Shown here: positions 1-12,639 of the stretch, piece by piece | Layout: each line of letters opens with the position of its first letter | Numbering within the stretch: position 1 is the stretch's first letter | Origin: Styela clava | Taxonomy: Eukaryota; Chordata; Ascidiacea; Stolidobranchia; Styelidae | Assembly (NCBI RefSeq): GCF_964204865.1 | Contig: NC_135261.1 | Span: 1,054,001 to 1,118,000, forward strand | Reading direction: 5' to 3' | Length of the DNA stretch: 64,000 bases | Translations under genes and position numbers: made by a program | The notes under the pieces: model-generated | Databases searched by the model: none | What the model was told of the DNA's origin: nothing | What the model saw: only the letters and a program-made list of their open reading frames with translations

Positions 1-1334
1 CTAAAGGGCTGAATTAGGAATAAAATATCCAGTTTAGATCATTCACGATCGAGTTCATGGACATATACTATTAATATTCATTCTGTATTCTTCTGTTTGT
101 AATGCAGAGGATTATTGCGGCTGAAGGTATTCTGTCCTTGAACCATTTGCCATAAAATTATTATGCCGTATAGTTGTTTTTACACACATCCGTTAATAAT
201 ACGCGGTGCTATTCTACAGTTGTATCCGTAATTACAACTAAAAGCTCGGTTCCGATTCAACAAATATTAAACTGTGACTCTATATCATAGATTAAAACGA
301 TTTTTTATGATCTTTACTGCTTTGCTCTATGAAACCCTGAGCTGTTCTGATAAATTGCGTTGATCGGGCGCTGTCTGTAGTGTTCGGAGACAATACGACC
401 GCAAACCGTCCTCTGGAGCATCGCCTATTTGCAGCTGTACATTTGCAAGAAGTGAAGAAATTTTAAGATAATTAAACTCTTAAATGCGCATTTGTAGAAG
501 TATCCATGTCACATACAATGAAACATGTATTTACAAATGCATATAAATCCATCCAACTTTAACTCGCGTCACCACCGAATTCAGCTTCGTTCCAGTTCGC
601 CTATTTTTTTTCGCATCGATTGCGAGCATAAATGCCGACTTGCCCGTTTATGACAAAACAATCGATGAGGCGTGAACGACCTAACTAAGGAATAAAATTG
701 TTAAAAATAAACATATCGTGAATTAGAATTTTGTGACTTTCATAGTTGTTGCTGAACTTACCTTTCAGAGAAAAATGCAAAAAAACGCATAGAAATATAT
801 ATCATCCATCTAGAACAGCGGTTCCCAAACAACTTAATATCGCCTAAATCAAATTACCCAAAGCCCTCTCCACAAAAATACAGTCGTACTATCGTTATCG
901 CTTTTTTTTTTTTGAGAAATGGCAATAATACTGACACCCATTGCATCTTCCGATCGGACTTGATGCTAAAATCTGTAAGATCATAAAGTGAAGTATTGTT
1001 ATATTATGGAGCCGTATGACTAGGCTCATTCACTAGATGCGAGCATTGCATGCCCAGCTTTTTCTTTCGCAGACTAGTCATAAGTAAGGAATTACAGGCG
1101 AAATTGCTAATACCGTGAACGTCTGAATTATCCTTCAAAACTGGCAAATATGGGGGAACACTGATCTGAGTGTATACATTTTCTCATACACTCGCCTTCT
1201 GCAGTTGTGAAACACTTAACGATGTCACGTAATCGACAAAACACGGGTTGCAATTGCAATCTTCATCCATATTTTCCAGTCTTCAGGGCGATATATTCGC
1301 CTCTGCTCCGCGAGAAACATATATAAGCAAAGTA
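1..1334. other. Gene-free stretch before the first hAT element
   Basis: I see no exon with plausible splice sites and no long open frame here. The sequence is AT-rich. Near 816 there is a fragment that begins like the hAT terminus seen at 1343 (CAGCGGTTCCCAAAC followed by ATCGCC), so part of this stretch is probably old transposon debris. No partner end is visible. Confidence 0.5.
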
Positions 1335-1342
1335 ATCTAAAC

Positions 1343-3445
1343 CAGTGGTTCCCAAACTTTTTTGACCATCGCCCCCCTAAAGTAGTTTATACAACTTCAT
1401 CGCCCCCCTGCACTACAAAAAAATATAAAGTCAGAAACGAATTTATTACAGACCAAATAAGAAGACAAATCATAGTTTATAGTGTTTTTTAATGAGATAG
1501 ATGAGCTTGGTGTTCTTCAGCGAGGTTTTTATTATATCTAAAATTACCCCATTTACTGATGGAAAGGTGATTTTATTGTTCTAATAGCAATAGTAGCACG
1601 GCTGAAAACCTCTTTTTCACCATATAATAGGTCGGAAATGAAAGAATCCAGGGTCCTACCTCCTCAAAAACCGCCGTGTACTCTTGCCTTATAGCATTTC
1701 ACTTCCTAAATTCACCCCATTTCACATTAAAATAATAAGAACAAAAATAATTTTCCCAAACTTATAATAATGATTTTCGTACATTTCATTCATTCGTACA
1801 GCCTGATGACCTGCACCAAAATACTTCGAAAAAGTCCATCCCCGATTCCTCATCCTATCGCGGCCTCCAGTCCATAATTACCCAGCCATTTGTTTTGGAT
1901 TCATGGACTCGGATGTGGAAGAAGCCGTGACTGACTATCGGCTACGGCCCAGGGGTCGGTAAATTTTATGTCGCTCGCAGGACAAAATTCAGGATTGCTA
2001 GTCTTTTGCGGGTAGCATATATTTTTTGAGAGTTAAAAACGGAACACACGCGAAAACTGCGACAATCGTGAACTCAACTCAGTCGTCTTATTAAAAAAAT
2101 ATTACAATAACATTTAATGTGACACTGTCTTGTTGCTGCATCGCGCTGGATAGCTTTACGACGCCAAGATTGAAAAAATTTCTAAATGGGCATCACCAAA
2201 CCCACTTCTTTGCTTGTTCTTTGTAATGTGCATTTTCGAAAATAATGGTTTGCACAAATATGTACTTCCAAACATCGAAGTGAATATTTTCGCACGATTT
2301 GTGAAATTTTGATAAATATATATTTTCTTTAAGAAGATACATTCTTACAAAAATCAAGCAGTGATGAATCTCCCGAATATGAATATGAATTTTATTTCCT
2401 TATTACTTTGCAATATATTCGAATATTTACTGCGCTATTGAACCCCTGCACTCAGCATCAACTTTTCTGCGTGTTTCCATTTGTCTAATTATAATTAAAT
2501 TGTAGGCTCGTTAAACGAGTGGCTGTTCACTAAATTGTTAGGATATAGTATAATTTACTCTAAACGTGTCTCACGATAAATTCTGTTACGTAAAAAAATG
2601 TAATTTACTCCTCGAGCGTAGATTATAAATAAAAAATTTTCATCGTCAAACCCGCCGTTTGGATATTTCCCCGGGCATAGACTTCCCTGTTTACTTCGTG
2701 ACATTGGCCAATCAGCAAGATGCAAAAAACGTAACAATGCCCCCTTTCGCAGGCGCTCAGACACTCTCACTCGGACAGATTTTCAGGGGTGGTCGTGAGC
2801 ACTACCTCATTTTCGCGTTTTTGAATTATATTCGTTAGTATTTAGTTGTTTTTCGGGAATTTGAATATAAATCAAATAAGTCAATGATTACTTTGTCTTT
2901 CTATGAGTTTCAGTTTAAATACAGCAATCAAAAATTAGTGTAGAAATAGCTATGATAGACTAGGCTAAAATTCTTTATCGGTACTTTTAAAAAACAGATT
3001 GTTAAATGGTGTGTATTAGAATGATAGTTTGAATCAAATACCCCATTTTACAGGCCACAGCTCGCGAAACCACTCTTAAAATAAGCACCGAAAATTTTAA
3101 AATGGTAAAGTATGGAAAGAATTTTCCGCGGTCAAAGGTCGGGGAAAGGTCCATTCAGTGAATGGTCCCGGGCCAGATTATTTTACTTCGGCAGTATTTT
3201 GCCGACCACTGGGATACGCAAACTACCTTACCTTACTGCAAAGACGAGACCAGAAATTCTTTCGCGTGTGAATATCGCCCACATGTTTCAAGCCTGCGAA
3301 TGCACACAGAGTACAGAATTAAGAGCGCCGAACATAAAACAGCTTTCGCGAAATCGCCCCCCTATCGCCCCCTTAGACTTTTTCGCCCCCCTCTGTATCG
3401 TTTTCGCCCACTGGGGGGCGATATCGCCCACTTTGGGAATCACTG
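1343..3445. mobile_element. Non-autonomous hAT element, about 2.1 kb
   Basis: The left end reads CAGTGGTTCCCAAAC and the right end, reverse-complemented, reads CAGTGATTCCCAAAG. The flanks are an identical 8-bp direct repeat, ATCTAAAC (1335-1342 and 3446-3453), the target-site length of hAT transposons. Both ends carry sequence rich in 'ATCGCCCCC'. No transposase is encoded; the open frames inside are short and look like chance. A tRNA-SINE fragment lies at about 1895-1950, so the element has been invaded or has captured older repeats. The TSD has TA in the middle, the Buster-type pattern. Confidence 0.9.
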
Positions 3446-3453
3446 ATCTAAAC

Positions 3454-3916
3454 TACTGTGTTTTTCCTCTCAACGATTTTGCTTAGCTTAATCCGCGTTG
3501 GATTCTAACAAATCGGCTCCATTACGATCGCTGTTATGAAAAACCCACAGGACTACCAATATATAACTTTGATATATTCTACGTTTTGGTGATGTCAAAT
3601 CATTATGCAAACACGTTACATTATATGAGCTTAGCACGCCATACCTGACGAACATCTCAAAACCACAGGTAATTACACACGGTGATACCCAGACGGTTGT
3701 TGTTGAAGAGTTACAGTGGTAAACACCGGGAGTATCCTGTTATTGCCCCACCACATATTATGTGTTTACTTTGTTTCGTTCAGCTCATGTTGGGTTAGGA
3801 TCAGCGGAAACCGACGAGGCAATAAGCAACCTAGCATGAATCACCTTGACCTAAAGGTATCAGAAAGTTGGTGGTGGAAAATAAAGCATGACGATTTGTA
3901 ATTCCAACAAGTTGGT
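3454..3916. other. Spacer without recognisable gene
   Basis: This is AT-rich sequence between two transposable elements. I see no coding or RNA signal. Confidence 0.4.
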
Positions 3917-3924
3917 AATTATTT

Positions 3925-4162
3925 GGTGCTCCCGCAGTATGTGAACCGAGATGGCGGACACCGAAACGTAGTATGTGTACCAGGTTCGGCCATCATTTTA
4001 TTCTAATTTTCCTTATTGTAGTTATTTTAGGAGTTCGGGGAATAGCCAAGTGACTCCCGTAGTATTTGTATCTGAACTTATGGCCTAACCCGGTACACAT
4101 GCTACGTTCCAGTGTCCATCTTCCAGTGTCCACCACCTTGGTTCTCATACTTCGGGAGTACC
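3925..4162. mobile_element. MITE of the GGTACTCC family, with 8-bp TSD
   Basis: This is a palindromic element of 238 bp whose two arms are long, diverged inverted repeats. The left arm contains 'GTATGTGAACCGAGATGGCGG' in two overlapping parts, and the right arm contains the matching 'CACCTTGGTTCTCATAC'. The termini are GGTGCTCC and GGAGTACC. The flanks are exact 8-bp direct repeats AATTATTT (3917-3924 and 4163-4170). Other copies lie at 31980, 52090 and 61773. No coding capacity. Confidence 0.9.
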
Positions 4163-4540
4163 AATTATTTTTGTACTGGTCAACATTAAGCTTGTTTAAA
4201 TATAGGAAGACGAGAAAATGATTAATTTTAATCTGACATATGATTAGTACGATATTTCACTTTATATTGTGTTCTTTTCGACATGTTTATTGGAAAAACA
4301 AATTGTTAATAGCGAACTATTTTAAAAACTTAGCAAATAGCATGGATTCCATGTTTTTAGTTTTAAAATATAGTATGAATCGTATAATTATGCCGATGAC
4401 TAACTGAAAGCTTTCGACATCACGGTAAATAACTGACAACCTAAACTACTTCATGTTCCCAGTCCGATGAAAATTGTATGAGCTGACAGGTCGTCGTTTC
4501 CTTGTACTGTATTATCGAAATCCGCTTGTGGTAGTGAAGC

Positions 4541-4717
4541 TTTATGGATAATTAATGATTCTTTCGACTGCCTTAGAAGGATTGTAAACGTTCATTGCCA
4601 TCACGAAGAATGTCAGGTGAGACGTTTTCTTATTAATGAGATGTGTCATATCCTACCGGTACCTTTCCTAGTAGTCTACTAAATATTGTAACTTCGGGCC
4701 GTCATGAAATGTGTATT
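4541..4717 (+). repeat. Dispersed repeat, copy 1 (partner at 10268)
   Basis: This stretch is clearly similar to 10268-10445. Shared words include GTAAACGTTCATTGCC, CGAAGAATGTCAGGTGA and CCTACCGGTACCTTTCCTAG. The family is unknown; no TIR or TSD was found, so it may be a fragment of a larger dispersed or duplicated unit. Confidence 0.75.
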
Positions 4718-5096
4718 AACTCACGCTTCTCACTTTTTTATTGCAACAAATCTGTATTGGAAGCAAATAAAAATGTCATTAGCAATATATACCAAATGAT
4801 ATAAATACCTGAATATAAATATTACCACTCATTTTATTGTAACATTAGTTTCACACCGCTAACTCCTAAGAAGGAGAAAGCCGCCGTCACACCCGAACAC
4901 ACACAAACATAGGGGACGAACGAAATGCCACTGAGAACAAACAGCAATGCACTAAATGAATTTGGATTATCGTAGCATTACAAATGGAGTAGACCTATAT
5001 AAATTATGAATATACCGTGGACCTGCTAACATATTGAAAGTAAGACCGAACACGTGAGTCCAAATTAAGTTACTAAAATGAGCGAAATGAAAATTG

Positions 5097-8000
5097 CAGT
5101 GGCGGCGCGTCAATAGGGCCAACCGGAGCAATGCCCCGGTTGTTTTTTCGGTATAATAAAAAATATTCGAAAAATACCTCAATATCGGTTGCACAGATTG
5201 TCTACACTAGCCATATTCTCCTGACATGGTTCATTTTTCGCTCGCAAAGCCTTCGCCGAACGTCGACGGGGCGACGCCGATTTGGCCCCGGTTGCTCATT
5301 GTATATCGTATTCTCTCTTATATCTTCCACTCGCCGCGATTGTCTCGTTTGTTTTCTGTTTCTTTTACTAAATCATCGGGGCTAGCCACGAAATTATGAC
5401 GACACAATGCCGACGTTTCTTACAACAACGTGTTGACATATTCACGCATTCCTTCTCGTTCGTTGGTTGCTTGAAGAGTTGATAGTTTCCTCGCCTTCGT
5501 TTTTGTCGCTTGTTTCGCTATTTGAATCAGAGACCTTTAGTCCATTTGCTTTCGATTTTCCACATTCCTTTTGAGCTCCTCACTTCTTTCCGGCTTCGCA
5601 TTTCTTAGCCTTAGACCTCATAATGAATAAGGTTGATGCACTACTTCGCACTCCGTTTTCGCAGCTGCCGCTGGAACTAAAATTAGAGGTACAACGTCTT
5701 GGGCCTCATCAACCAAAAAATTGTTCACTGGAACAATCCCATGACGGAGGAAAGCGTCGGCGTACATTCTGCGCAGAAACTTGGTATAAAAAACACGAAT
5801 GGTTGTTTTACAGCCAGGACAAAAATGCATTTTTTTGTTTTTATTGCCTACTTTTTGCTACCGCCCGTGACTCACGTTGGTGTAAATTTGGTTTTAGAGA
5901 TCTTAAACATCTTTCCGAGCGTGCCAGGGATCATCAATCTTCTATGGAGCATCTGGACAATGCAGTAAAATACCGAACATTCGGAAATGTTAATATTGCA
6001 GCACAGTTGGATGAAGGACGCGCGGTTTCTATTCGTCGGCACAACCAAAACGTCGAGAAAAACCGCCATGTTCTCGGTCGATTGATAGATGTTTTGAAGT
6101 TCATTGGTTGTCACGAGCTGTCCCTCCGTGGGCACGATGAACGGGCTGGCTCTTCTAATAGAGGGGTATTTTTGAATATGGTGGAATACACCGCATCCCT
6201 AGATACAGTATTGAGAGATCATCTGGATGCCGCAACTGTTTCGAAAGGGACATCTAAGGATATCCAAAATGATTTTCTCGACTCAATGTATAAAATTTAT
6301 TTACAACATTTGGCTCTGGAAATTGAGAATTGCCAGTTCCTTTCGATTCAGTCTGACGAGACAACTGACATCACGTGCGTTTCCCAACTGGCTGTAATTT
6401 TTCGGTTTGTGAAAGATGGTAAACCTACCGAGAGATTTCACAGCTTTGTACCAATCGTTGATCGCACGGCTTGCGGGATATCGGCTGTACTGAAAGAAGT
6501 GTTACAGCCTTACAACGCGAAGTCAAAATTGATAGCTCAAACTTATGACGGCGCGGCAGTCATGAGTGGGTCGAACACATGGTGTTCAAGTTTATATAAA
6601 AGAAGATTTTCCTCATGCGCATTTTTTACATTGTTATGCACACCAATTTAACCTCGTTATTAAAAATATGTGTCTTGATACCCCTCTCGTCCGTATATTT
6701 TTTGCAAATGTTTCGGGGTTTTCTTCATTTTTTTCCGTTTCGCCGAAGCGCTCTGACCTCCTTCGCCAGATATGTAGCCGCCGTCTCCCAGCTTGTGCAC
6801 CAACACGTTGGAACTTCCAATCACGCGTGGTGCAGGGCGTGTCCGAAATTAGGTCTGAGCTCATCGATTGTTTCAATGGCATTCAGAGCTCTCCGGTTTG
6901 GGACGAACGCTCTGTGAGGGAAGCGGCAGGTCTGAAGCGTCTGCTAGAAGATGGTGAGTTTTCATTTTTTCTCGCTTTTTTCTCCACAATATTCTATCAC
7001 GTGGATGTATTATACGGCGCATTGCAGTTAAGGCTAATGGATGGAGCGTCTGTGCAGTCGTGTATTTCAGACTTCTGCGATGCTGTATCTCGTATCCGGG
7101 AAACAATAAAATACGACGACACATGGAGTGCTTCTTTACGCCGCGGGCAAACAACGCAGCGTTTGATTTTGTCTGCAAAGGAATACTGTGACATTCTGGT
7201 GAATCAAATAGGCGATCGTGTGCGCACTGAACACCTTGCCGCGTTCTCTTTGATTGATTTGAAAATTTTTCAAAATTTGCACGTCAATTTCCCATCCATT
7301 TGTTGGCTACTGTCTCCAAATTTTACCCCATGATAAACGTGGGTAAATTGGAAAATGAATTGCGATGTATATACACCAATCAAACGTTTTTGAACATCAC
7401 ATCAACTTGCGCGCTCCATGGGTTCCTCATAGATAACACTCTAGTAACTACATTTGCGGCGTCTGCAAAATTTCTTGACATCATTTTGACGACGCCTATT
7501 CCTTCCGCCGACGCAGAGCGAACATTCAGCACGCTGAAGCGTATTAAAACGTATCTCAGAAACACAATGAAGCAAGATAGATTAAATTCCTTAGCTGTTT
7601 TATCCATTCACAGAGACCTTATTTTTGGGATGCATGACTTTAATCAGCGCGTTATTGAGCAGTTTGCTTCCAAGAAACCGCGGCGTGTTGCATATATGTT
7701 CAAGCAGTAGAAGTCTAGCAGCATATATATCTATGAGTGAGCGACGCATGTCCTTATCTTTGCATTATCTTTCCTTTCTTCATAGTAACGTTTTAAACCA
7801 TATTTTAGGTTTTGTCTGCTTTCCCGAAGTTTCTGTTAATATGTCATTGTATTTATCTGGGTAAATATTGCCTTTCCTTTTGAAAGAGGTTTCAAAATAA
7901 ACTATGTCTATATTTATTAATCCCTCGACTTGGACCGGTTTTAAAGACACTTTCTTATCGGTAAAAATTGTCGCTTTTGCCGATTGGTTGTTACCGATGG

Positions 8001-8124
8001 AATGGTTTTTATACTCATAAAATGATGGGAGAACTTACAGCTCTCATCCTGTCGCCGTAGATGGGGGTGACTTGGTCCCGCAGTAGCTTGCCCCGGTTGT
8101 CAAAATGACCACGCGCCGCCACTG
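5097..8124 (+). mobile_element. hAT transposon, nearly complete, 3.0 kb
   Basis: Perfect 14-bp terminal inverted repeats CAGTGGCGGCGCGT (5097-5110) and ACGCGCCGCCACTG (8111-8124) bound the element. Exact 8-bp target-site duplications GAAAATTG flank it (5089-5096 and 8125-8132). Inside is a plus-strand hAT transposase gene (5623-7710) with about 0.5 kb of 5' and 0.4 kb of 3' non-coding sequence. An AATAAA lies about 190 bp after the stop (near 7896). Intact ends and TSD argue for a fairly recent insertion, but the transposase has two frameshifts, so this copy is probably not self-mobile although its ends could still be moved in trans. Confidence 0.97.
5623..7710 (+). pseudogene. hAT transposase (TTF-type zinc finger, DUF4371-like, hATC), two frameshifts
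   Basis: The gene is read in three frames: 5623 to about 6570, about 6570 to 7295, and about 7300 to 7710 (TAG). The order of domains is that of ZMYM/ZNF862-like hAT transposases. An N-terminal TTF-type zinc finger has C72, C75, H104 and H110. A DUF4371-like segment follows (about 120-260), with the motif SDETTD at 244-249 whose first Asp is the expected first catalytic residue of the RNase H-like fold. A second segment holds HCYAHQFNL after the first break. The hATC dimerisation domain contains PSADAERTFSTLKRIKTYLR. The first break is in a GGG run at about 6570, where one extra base fits; the second is near 7295. No introns are evident. Its role would be to excise and insert elements bearing its TIRs. 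It may instead be a host-exapted fragment, but the intact TIRs and TSD make that unlikely. Confidence 0.93.
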
Positions 8125-8132
8125 GAAAATTG

Positions 8133-8896
8133 TATCTATCAATGGAAACGATAAAACTCAACTGGGCTAATTTATTATGTACAAAAAACTTGGCATACTC
8201 TGATTCCATAAGTTAACAAAATTAGAAACATGACAGTCGAGGAACATGGGCGATTCGACGTGAAGACCAGCCTGTTATTGCCTCACCACAAATTTTCATA
8301 TTTCTTTTTTTTAACATTATTTTATCCATCGTAGACTAGGTCAGGATGAATGCGCATCAGGGGATAAGTAACCTCAAATGAGTTAGTTATGTCAAAACAG
8401 AATCAGCGCAAAAGATCAGATAGTTAGTGGTGGGACAATAATTGATTCTCGTTATCAAAATTTTTATATTCTTAATCAGGCATGGAAGTGAACTATATTG
8501 TTTTGTGGAAATTTAACATTAAATGATCAAAATACGAAAGTTCTTCAGACCACATACTTTTATTTATGTAATATTTGAATTGAGATGCTGAAGAACTCAG
8601 CCGACGCCATTTTGTTTCAGGTGTTCATCGGTCTCGAATGTGAGAGGAGGTTGAAATATCGGGTGACCGTACATTTGCACCCACGGACATTTGCCCCGGT
8701 ATATCCGCGGGTTCAATCTATATGCGGGTGCTAAAATCCATGGGTTAGTGTTCAAATATTCGTGAAAAAAAAAATTTAAATAGGTGCAAATGTAATGGAA
8801 CCGAAATATCGTTTCGCGAAGATGGAATGTATCCATTTAGGCGAGTGAATACATACCACGTCTTTTGGCGTAAACTTCTCTTTTAAATTCTGTACG
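8133..8896. other. Spacer between hAT element and MITE
   Basis: No gene recognised. Around 8250-8450 there is a stretch with 'GCCTCACCACA' and 'GGATAAGTAACCT' resembling 3730-3840, so it is probably a diverged dispersed repeat. Confidence 0.35.
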
Positions 8897-8904
8897 CTTT
8901 AAAC

Positions 8905-9234
8905 CATGGGTGTACAACATTTCTTGTTGGCGGGCCATATAACCAATTTCAGACATCAAGATAGGCCAGGTAAAAATTTAGTTTTTCCATGTACCCAACA
9001 AATTGAAAAATTCTTAATGTAAGGGCTATCGTTTATTAGCCTTACAGTAATAATCGCGCAGAGCGAAACGCCAAAAGAGTGAAAAAAATATGGATTTCTA
9101 CCGATGTGTGCGCCTATCTGAACATAAACAGACTCATTATTATTTAATTCCCGATGTGGAAAAATCTGAGTATTGACGAGGGCCACACTGAATGGCAGGG
9201 CGGGCCGGGATGTGTTTCCTGTTGCACACCCATG
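8905..9234. mobile_element. hAT MITE, same family as 24650-25011
   Basis: The left end is CATGGGTGTACAAC and the right end is GTTGCACACCCATG, a near-perfect inverted pair. Internal sequence next to each end (GTTGGCGGGCC, GGCGGGCCGGG) matches the element at 24650. The flanks CTTTAAAC and CTTTAGGG agree in 5 of 8 positions and could be a decayed 8-bp duplication. No coding sequence. Confidence 0.75.
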
Positions 9235-9242
9235 CTTTAGGG

Positions 9243-10056
9243 CCTACGATTTTGTTTGCTCCCCGGATTTTATAATCAGTTTTTATTTATTTATTAACTG
9301 TTTTATCGTATGTCATGTTGTCACGAGTATGGAGTCGAACTTATACTGGCTAGTGAAATGACAATAGTACGATTAATAATTACTCATATCGTATTACAAT
9401 AAATAGCGCCGCCAGTTCCCTGGGTCGGCTTTTCTTTTCTAATGTTTAGTGACATTTTGAAATAACGTTTCTAAATACGGATCATATGAATATATTGCGT
9501 TAGACCAAGTTTTTTTGGCGTCATATATGGTAGCGAAATAACAAATTGTGGGAATAATTTTCTGCGGAAATACAATATTTGGCCAAAAATTTAATTTTTC
9601 AAGAATATATCTTGCGGGACTGACTCTTATTTTTTCGCATAAATTCAGTTTTCGCAATAATATTTTGCAGTACATGTGCGATAAACTAGTTTTTTTTAAA
9701 TATATGATAACAATTGAATGGTTTATTGTTCGCAGTCAGGATTATCATAGAACGGCATTCTAAAACTTTTTTAAAAATAATACTTTCTGCCGAAGGCCCT
9801 ATTCTCGAGTTTTCGTGAAACTAACCTCTGACAAAATTATGTTTTTTGCAAACCACAATTTACTTAAGAATCCATTTCTACAAGAGGCTCCGTGACGTAT
9901 CTATCTATAAGAAATTTAATACATACAACCGGTGTTGCAAGCATTCTCCGAGGATGGGTCGTGTTTCCCTGGCACACGACTTCACATAGGATCTATAGAC
10001 CTGGGTATTTATTTTCGAATAGCAAGCATACAGTGATTCCAGAATTCATTCTAGTC
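9243..10056. other. Gene-free AT-rich stretch
   Basis: I see only short chance open frames and no convincing splice-bounded exon, RNA gene or transposon end. Confidence 0.4.
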
Positions 10057-10285
10057 CGCTAAAAAATTGTGAACAGGTCAGCGATCAGTGTACTGAATTG
10101 AGTGTTGGTAATGCGCTTGTTGAGATTTTATGGATAAGGATGAATTTTTTAACGTTGGATATCTGGCAACCTAAAAATTCCTTGTTCCTTGTCGGCTAAA
10201 AAATTGTTAACAGGTCAGCGATCACTGTACTGAATTGAGTGTTGGTAATGCGCTTGTTGCAGTGAGATTTTATAGATAAGGATGA
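10057..10285 (+). repeat. Two-copy tandem repeat, period about 137 bp
   Basis: The block starting GCTAAAAAATTGTGAACAGG at 10058 recurs at 10195 as GCTAAAAAATTGTTAACAGG. Both continue through TGTACTGAATTGAGTGTTGG, with few differences. The second copy runs into the dispersed repeat at 10268. Confidence 0.9.
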
Positions 10286-10445
10286 ATTTTCTGATTGTCT
10301 CGGAAAGATTATAAACGTTCATTGCCAGCACGAACAATGTCAGGTAAGATGTTTTCCTATTACTGAAATATGTCGTATCCTACCGGTACCTTTCCTAGTA
10401 ATATACAAACTATTGTGACTTCGGGCCGCTTTGAAATGTATATTG
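10268..10445 (+). repeat. Dispersed repeat, copy 2 (partner at 4541)
   Basis: It is homologous to 4541-4717 over its whole length, with small indels. The shared core is CCTACCGGTACCTTTCCTAG followed by TTCGGGCCG. A short open frame over it (to about 10564) is not supported as a gene. Confidence 0.75.
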
Positions 10446-11705
10446 ACGTAGGAAAACTTTTAGAATTTACCTTTAATCTGCGCCACTTTTCAAACACGAC
10501 AAATCATGCTATCGATGAGTTATACTATTATCCCATACTTTTTAATTTACATGGTTGGTTTTAATGGCCTTATCAAGTTGGGATTTAAAAACATGCTCTG
10601 CTGAAAACAGCCAACGAATACAATATTCCAGCAGGCTGTTGTGCTATTGCTTCACACGTAAAACGTTCTTCGTTGCCCGCAATGTGATTTCTCAATGCCA
10701 TGAGTAATAATTATTGGACATGAAGTTGATGGATTGTTTTGTTATTATGTCGGGCTCACAGATAGATTAGTTCAGTCTTTGCAACAAGGTACCCCATACT
10801 CAAAATCGGCCTAGTACAAACCATATATATATATCCATATAACGCTTGCATCTAATTTTCATTCAACTTATAAATCACGGTGCTGAGATATTAAAGTGTA
10901 TAACGACCACGTCTATTACTATATTCTATTTTTTATGCCCATATTTATTCTCACCCTTTGAGTCGCTAGTGAGCAGCTGAGCAACTTTCCCTTTTAGCTG
11001 GTTTGTCAAACTGCCGGCAGTGTGGAATTTCCTCTCTGTATTAGGTTACTATTATAGTGTTTTGATGCCGTAAATGTATGTAATTCTTGTTGTAAACTGA
11101 TAATACTATTACATGTTACCTGTTTCCCCACTTTGGCATAGCGCTGTTCACCAGTTATCTTGTATTTATCGTTTCCGTAAGTAGTCTAATTTCGTAGCTA
11201 ATTTCCCGTGTGATATCCGTAATTCTATGTGTACCGGTATTGCCATGTATATTAGGTGTTTGTCGATAAGATCAGATTTTTGTTGTATCTTTAGTGTCAT
11301 ACTAGTTATTCACACGGTTTTTATCGCCCAGCATAAGTCAATAATTCATGATTGTGACGTCATAGGCCAATTCCGTATCTTGTGTTCCGTATGTATCTCT
11401 ATGGTATTTAGTACTGTATTTTTATTGTATATTTGGTTGGAGTATTTGGTTGTATCAAGTTCTTACTGGTGTATAATTAATCTAGCTTTAATTAAGTCAG
11501 TCACTCTGCTGCATTCGAAAACGCAAGAAGGTCATTCGTGATCTACCTCCATTACAACTTCAGTGTCCGAGAAGCTGGCAGAAAGAACCTGAGTGATGAT
11601 ATCAATTCCGGTAAGCCACAATAAGCAACACGCTATACCGTTATCTACCTGAGTAGCCTACTAATGCTAATTTGGATTCATATGTGGTCAATTGTTAAAT
11701 AAGGA
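10446..11705. other. Gene-free stretch
   Basis: It contains a 104-codon open frame at 11227-11541 with hydrophobic composition, but with no family similarity that I recognise and no upstream context. I do not call it a gene. Confidence 0.35.
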
Positions 11706-11841
11706 AATGAGGTTCGAAATATCTCAGATATCTGGTCAGTATGCCGGAAGGTGGCGATATAGAGCCTAAAATAATTGCCTCCGCAATTACAACCCATGGA
11801 TGGATCTCAGATGCGCGATACAGATCTTTTGGACTCTATAG

Positions 11842-12370
11842 CAGTGGTTCTCAACCTTTTTCAGTTCGCGGACCGGTAAAATTTTAAAAAAAAATTTGCG
11901 GACCGGTGGACCTTCAAAAATGTCATGAACACAAAATGTAATCTAAGGAATGCAATTAGGTGGTGCAAAAGAAGACATTCTAATTTAATGAGAAATTTGC
12001 TGCTCTTGTTTTGATATTATACGTGTTAAACGCGGTCCTAATGAAGTTTCTGCAAGATGAAAACTCCTCCGTTGTGACGTAGTCGTCGTTATGAGGTCAT
12101 AAAGACGAACTTCCAATTGTTCAGGGTTTAAATGGGCATAGGACCTTTCACTAAGTTTGGTTGTTAGACCAATACCGGTGCTACGAATCAATAGGATATA
12201 AAAATACCAAAAGTAAAGGACATGTCGTCAATACTTTGTATTTTACAATTTGCTTATAATACAATAATATTGGAATATATTTGGCAGACCGGCAGCAAGG
12301 TTGCCGCGGACCGGCACCAAGGTTGCCGCGGACCGGCACCGGTCCGCGGACCGTCGGTTGAGAACCACTG
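11842..12370. mobile_element. hAT MITE, 529 bp, with exact TSD
   Basis: The ends are CAGTGGTTCTCAACC and GGTTGAGAACCACTG, a perfect 14-15 bp inverted pair. The flanks are identical, CTCTATAG (11834-11841 and 12371-12378). Just inside each end is GCGGACCGGT-type sequence, and near the right end a run GGTTGCCGCGGACCGGCACC is tandemly repeated (about 12299-12345). There is no transposase. The TSD carries the central TA. Confidence 0.95.
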
Positions 12371-12427
12371 CTCTATAGCATATAGTTAAATATAGAAACC
12401 ATATAATTTTTTGACAATGCGAAAGTA

Positions 12428-12625
12428 TGTGTACCAATATGGTGGTAACTAATTTGTTCGCCTATTTTACATCAAGTTGTGTGAAGGGACTGAAATCTAC
12501 GGACAGGGGGTATATTCATTTGACTAACACAGGCAGTGCCCGAACTCGTAATATATATAACCAAAATAAGAAAATCGGAATAAAATTATGGCCTAACCCT
12601 AACCTGGTACACATACCAGGGGCGT
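12428..12625. mobile_element. MITE fragment related to the 52976 and 61773 elements
   Basis: The stretch starting GTATGTGTACCAATATGG contains GTGTGAAGGGACTGAAATCT and ends near CCTAACCTGGTACACATACC. The same order is present at 52985-53110 and, inverted, at 61773-61985. The ends are eroded and no TSD was found. Confidence 0.6.
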
Positions 12626-12639
12626 ACTCATTTTTTTTA

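Noticed and set aside
1950-2448. Possible nested hAT MITE from CAGGGGTCGGTAAA to AACCCCTG
   Set aside because: The ends are plausible, but the flanks CTACGGCC and CACTCAGC share no duplication, so the pairing may be accidental.
3112-3486. A 124-codon open frame on the plus strand
   Set aside because: It lies across the right end of the hAT element at 1343-3445 and its TSD, and a second frame overlaps it. There is no family similarity.
5872-7607. Minus-strand open frames inside the hAT transposase
   Set aside because: They are antisense shadows of a clearly homologous plus-strand gene.
11227-11541. Hydrophobic 104-codon open frame
   Set aside because: It has no recognisable domain, no partner exon and a composition expected of T-rich DNA.
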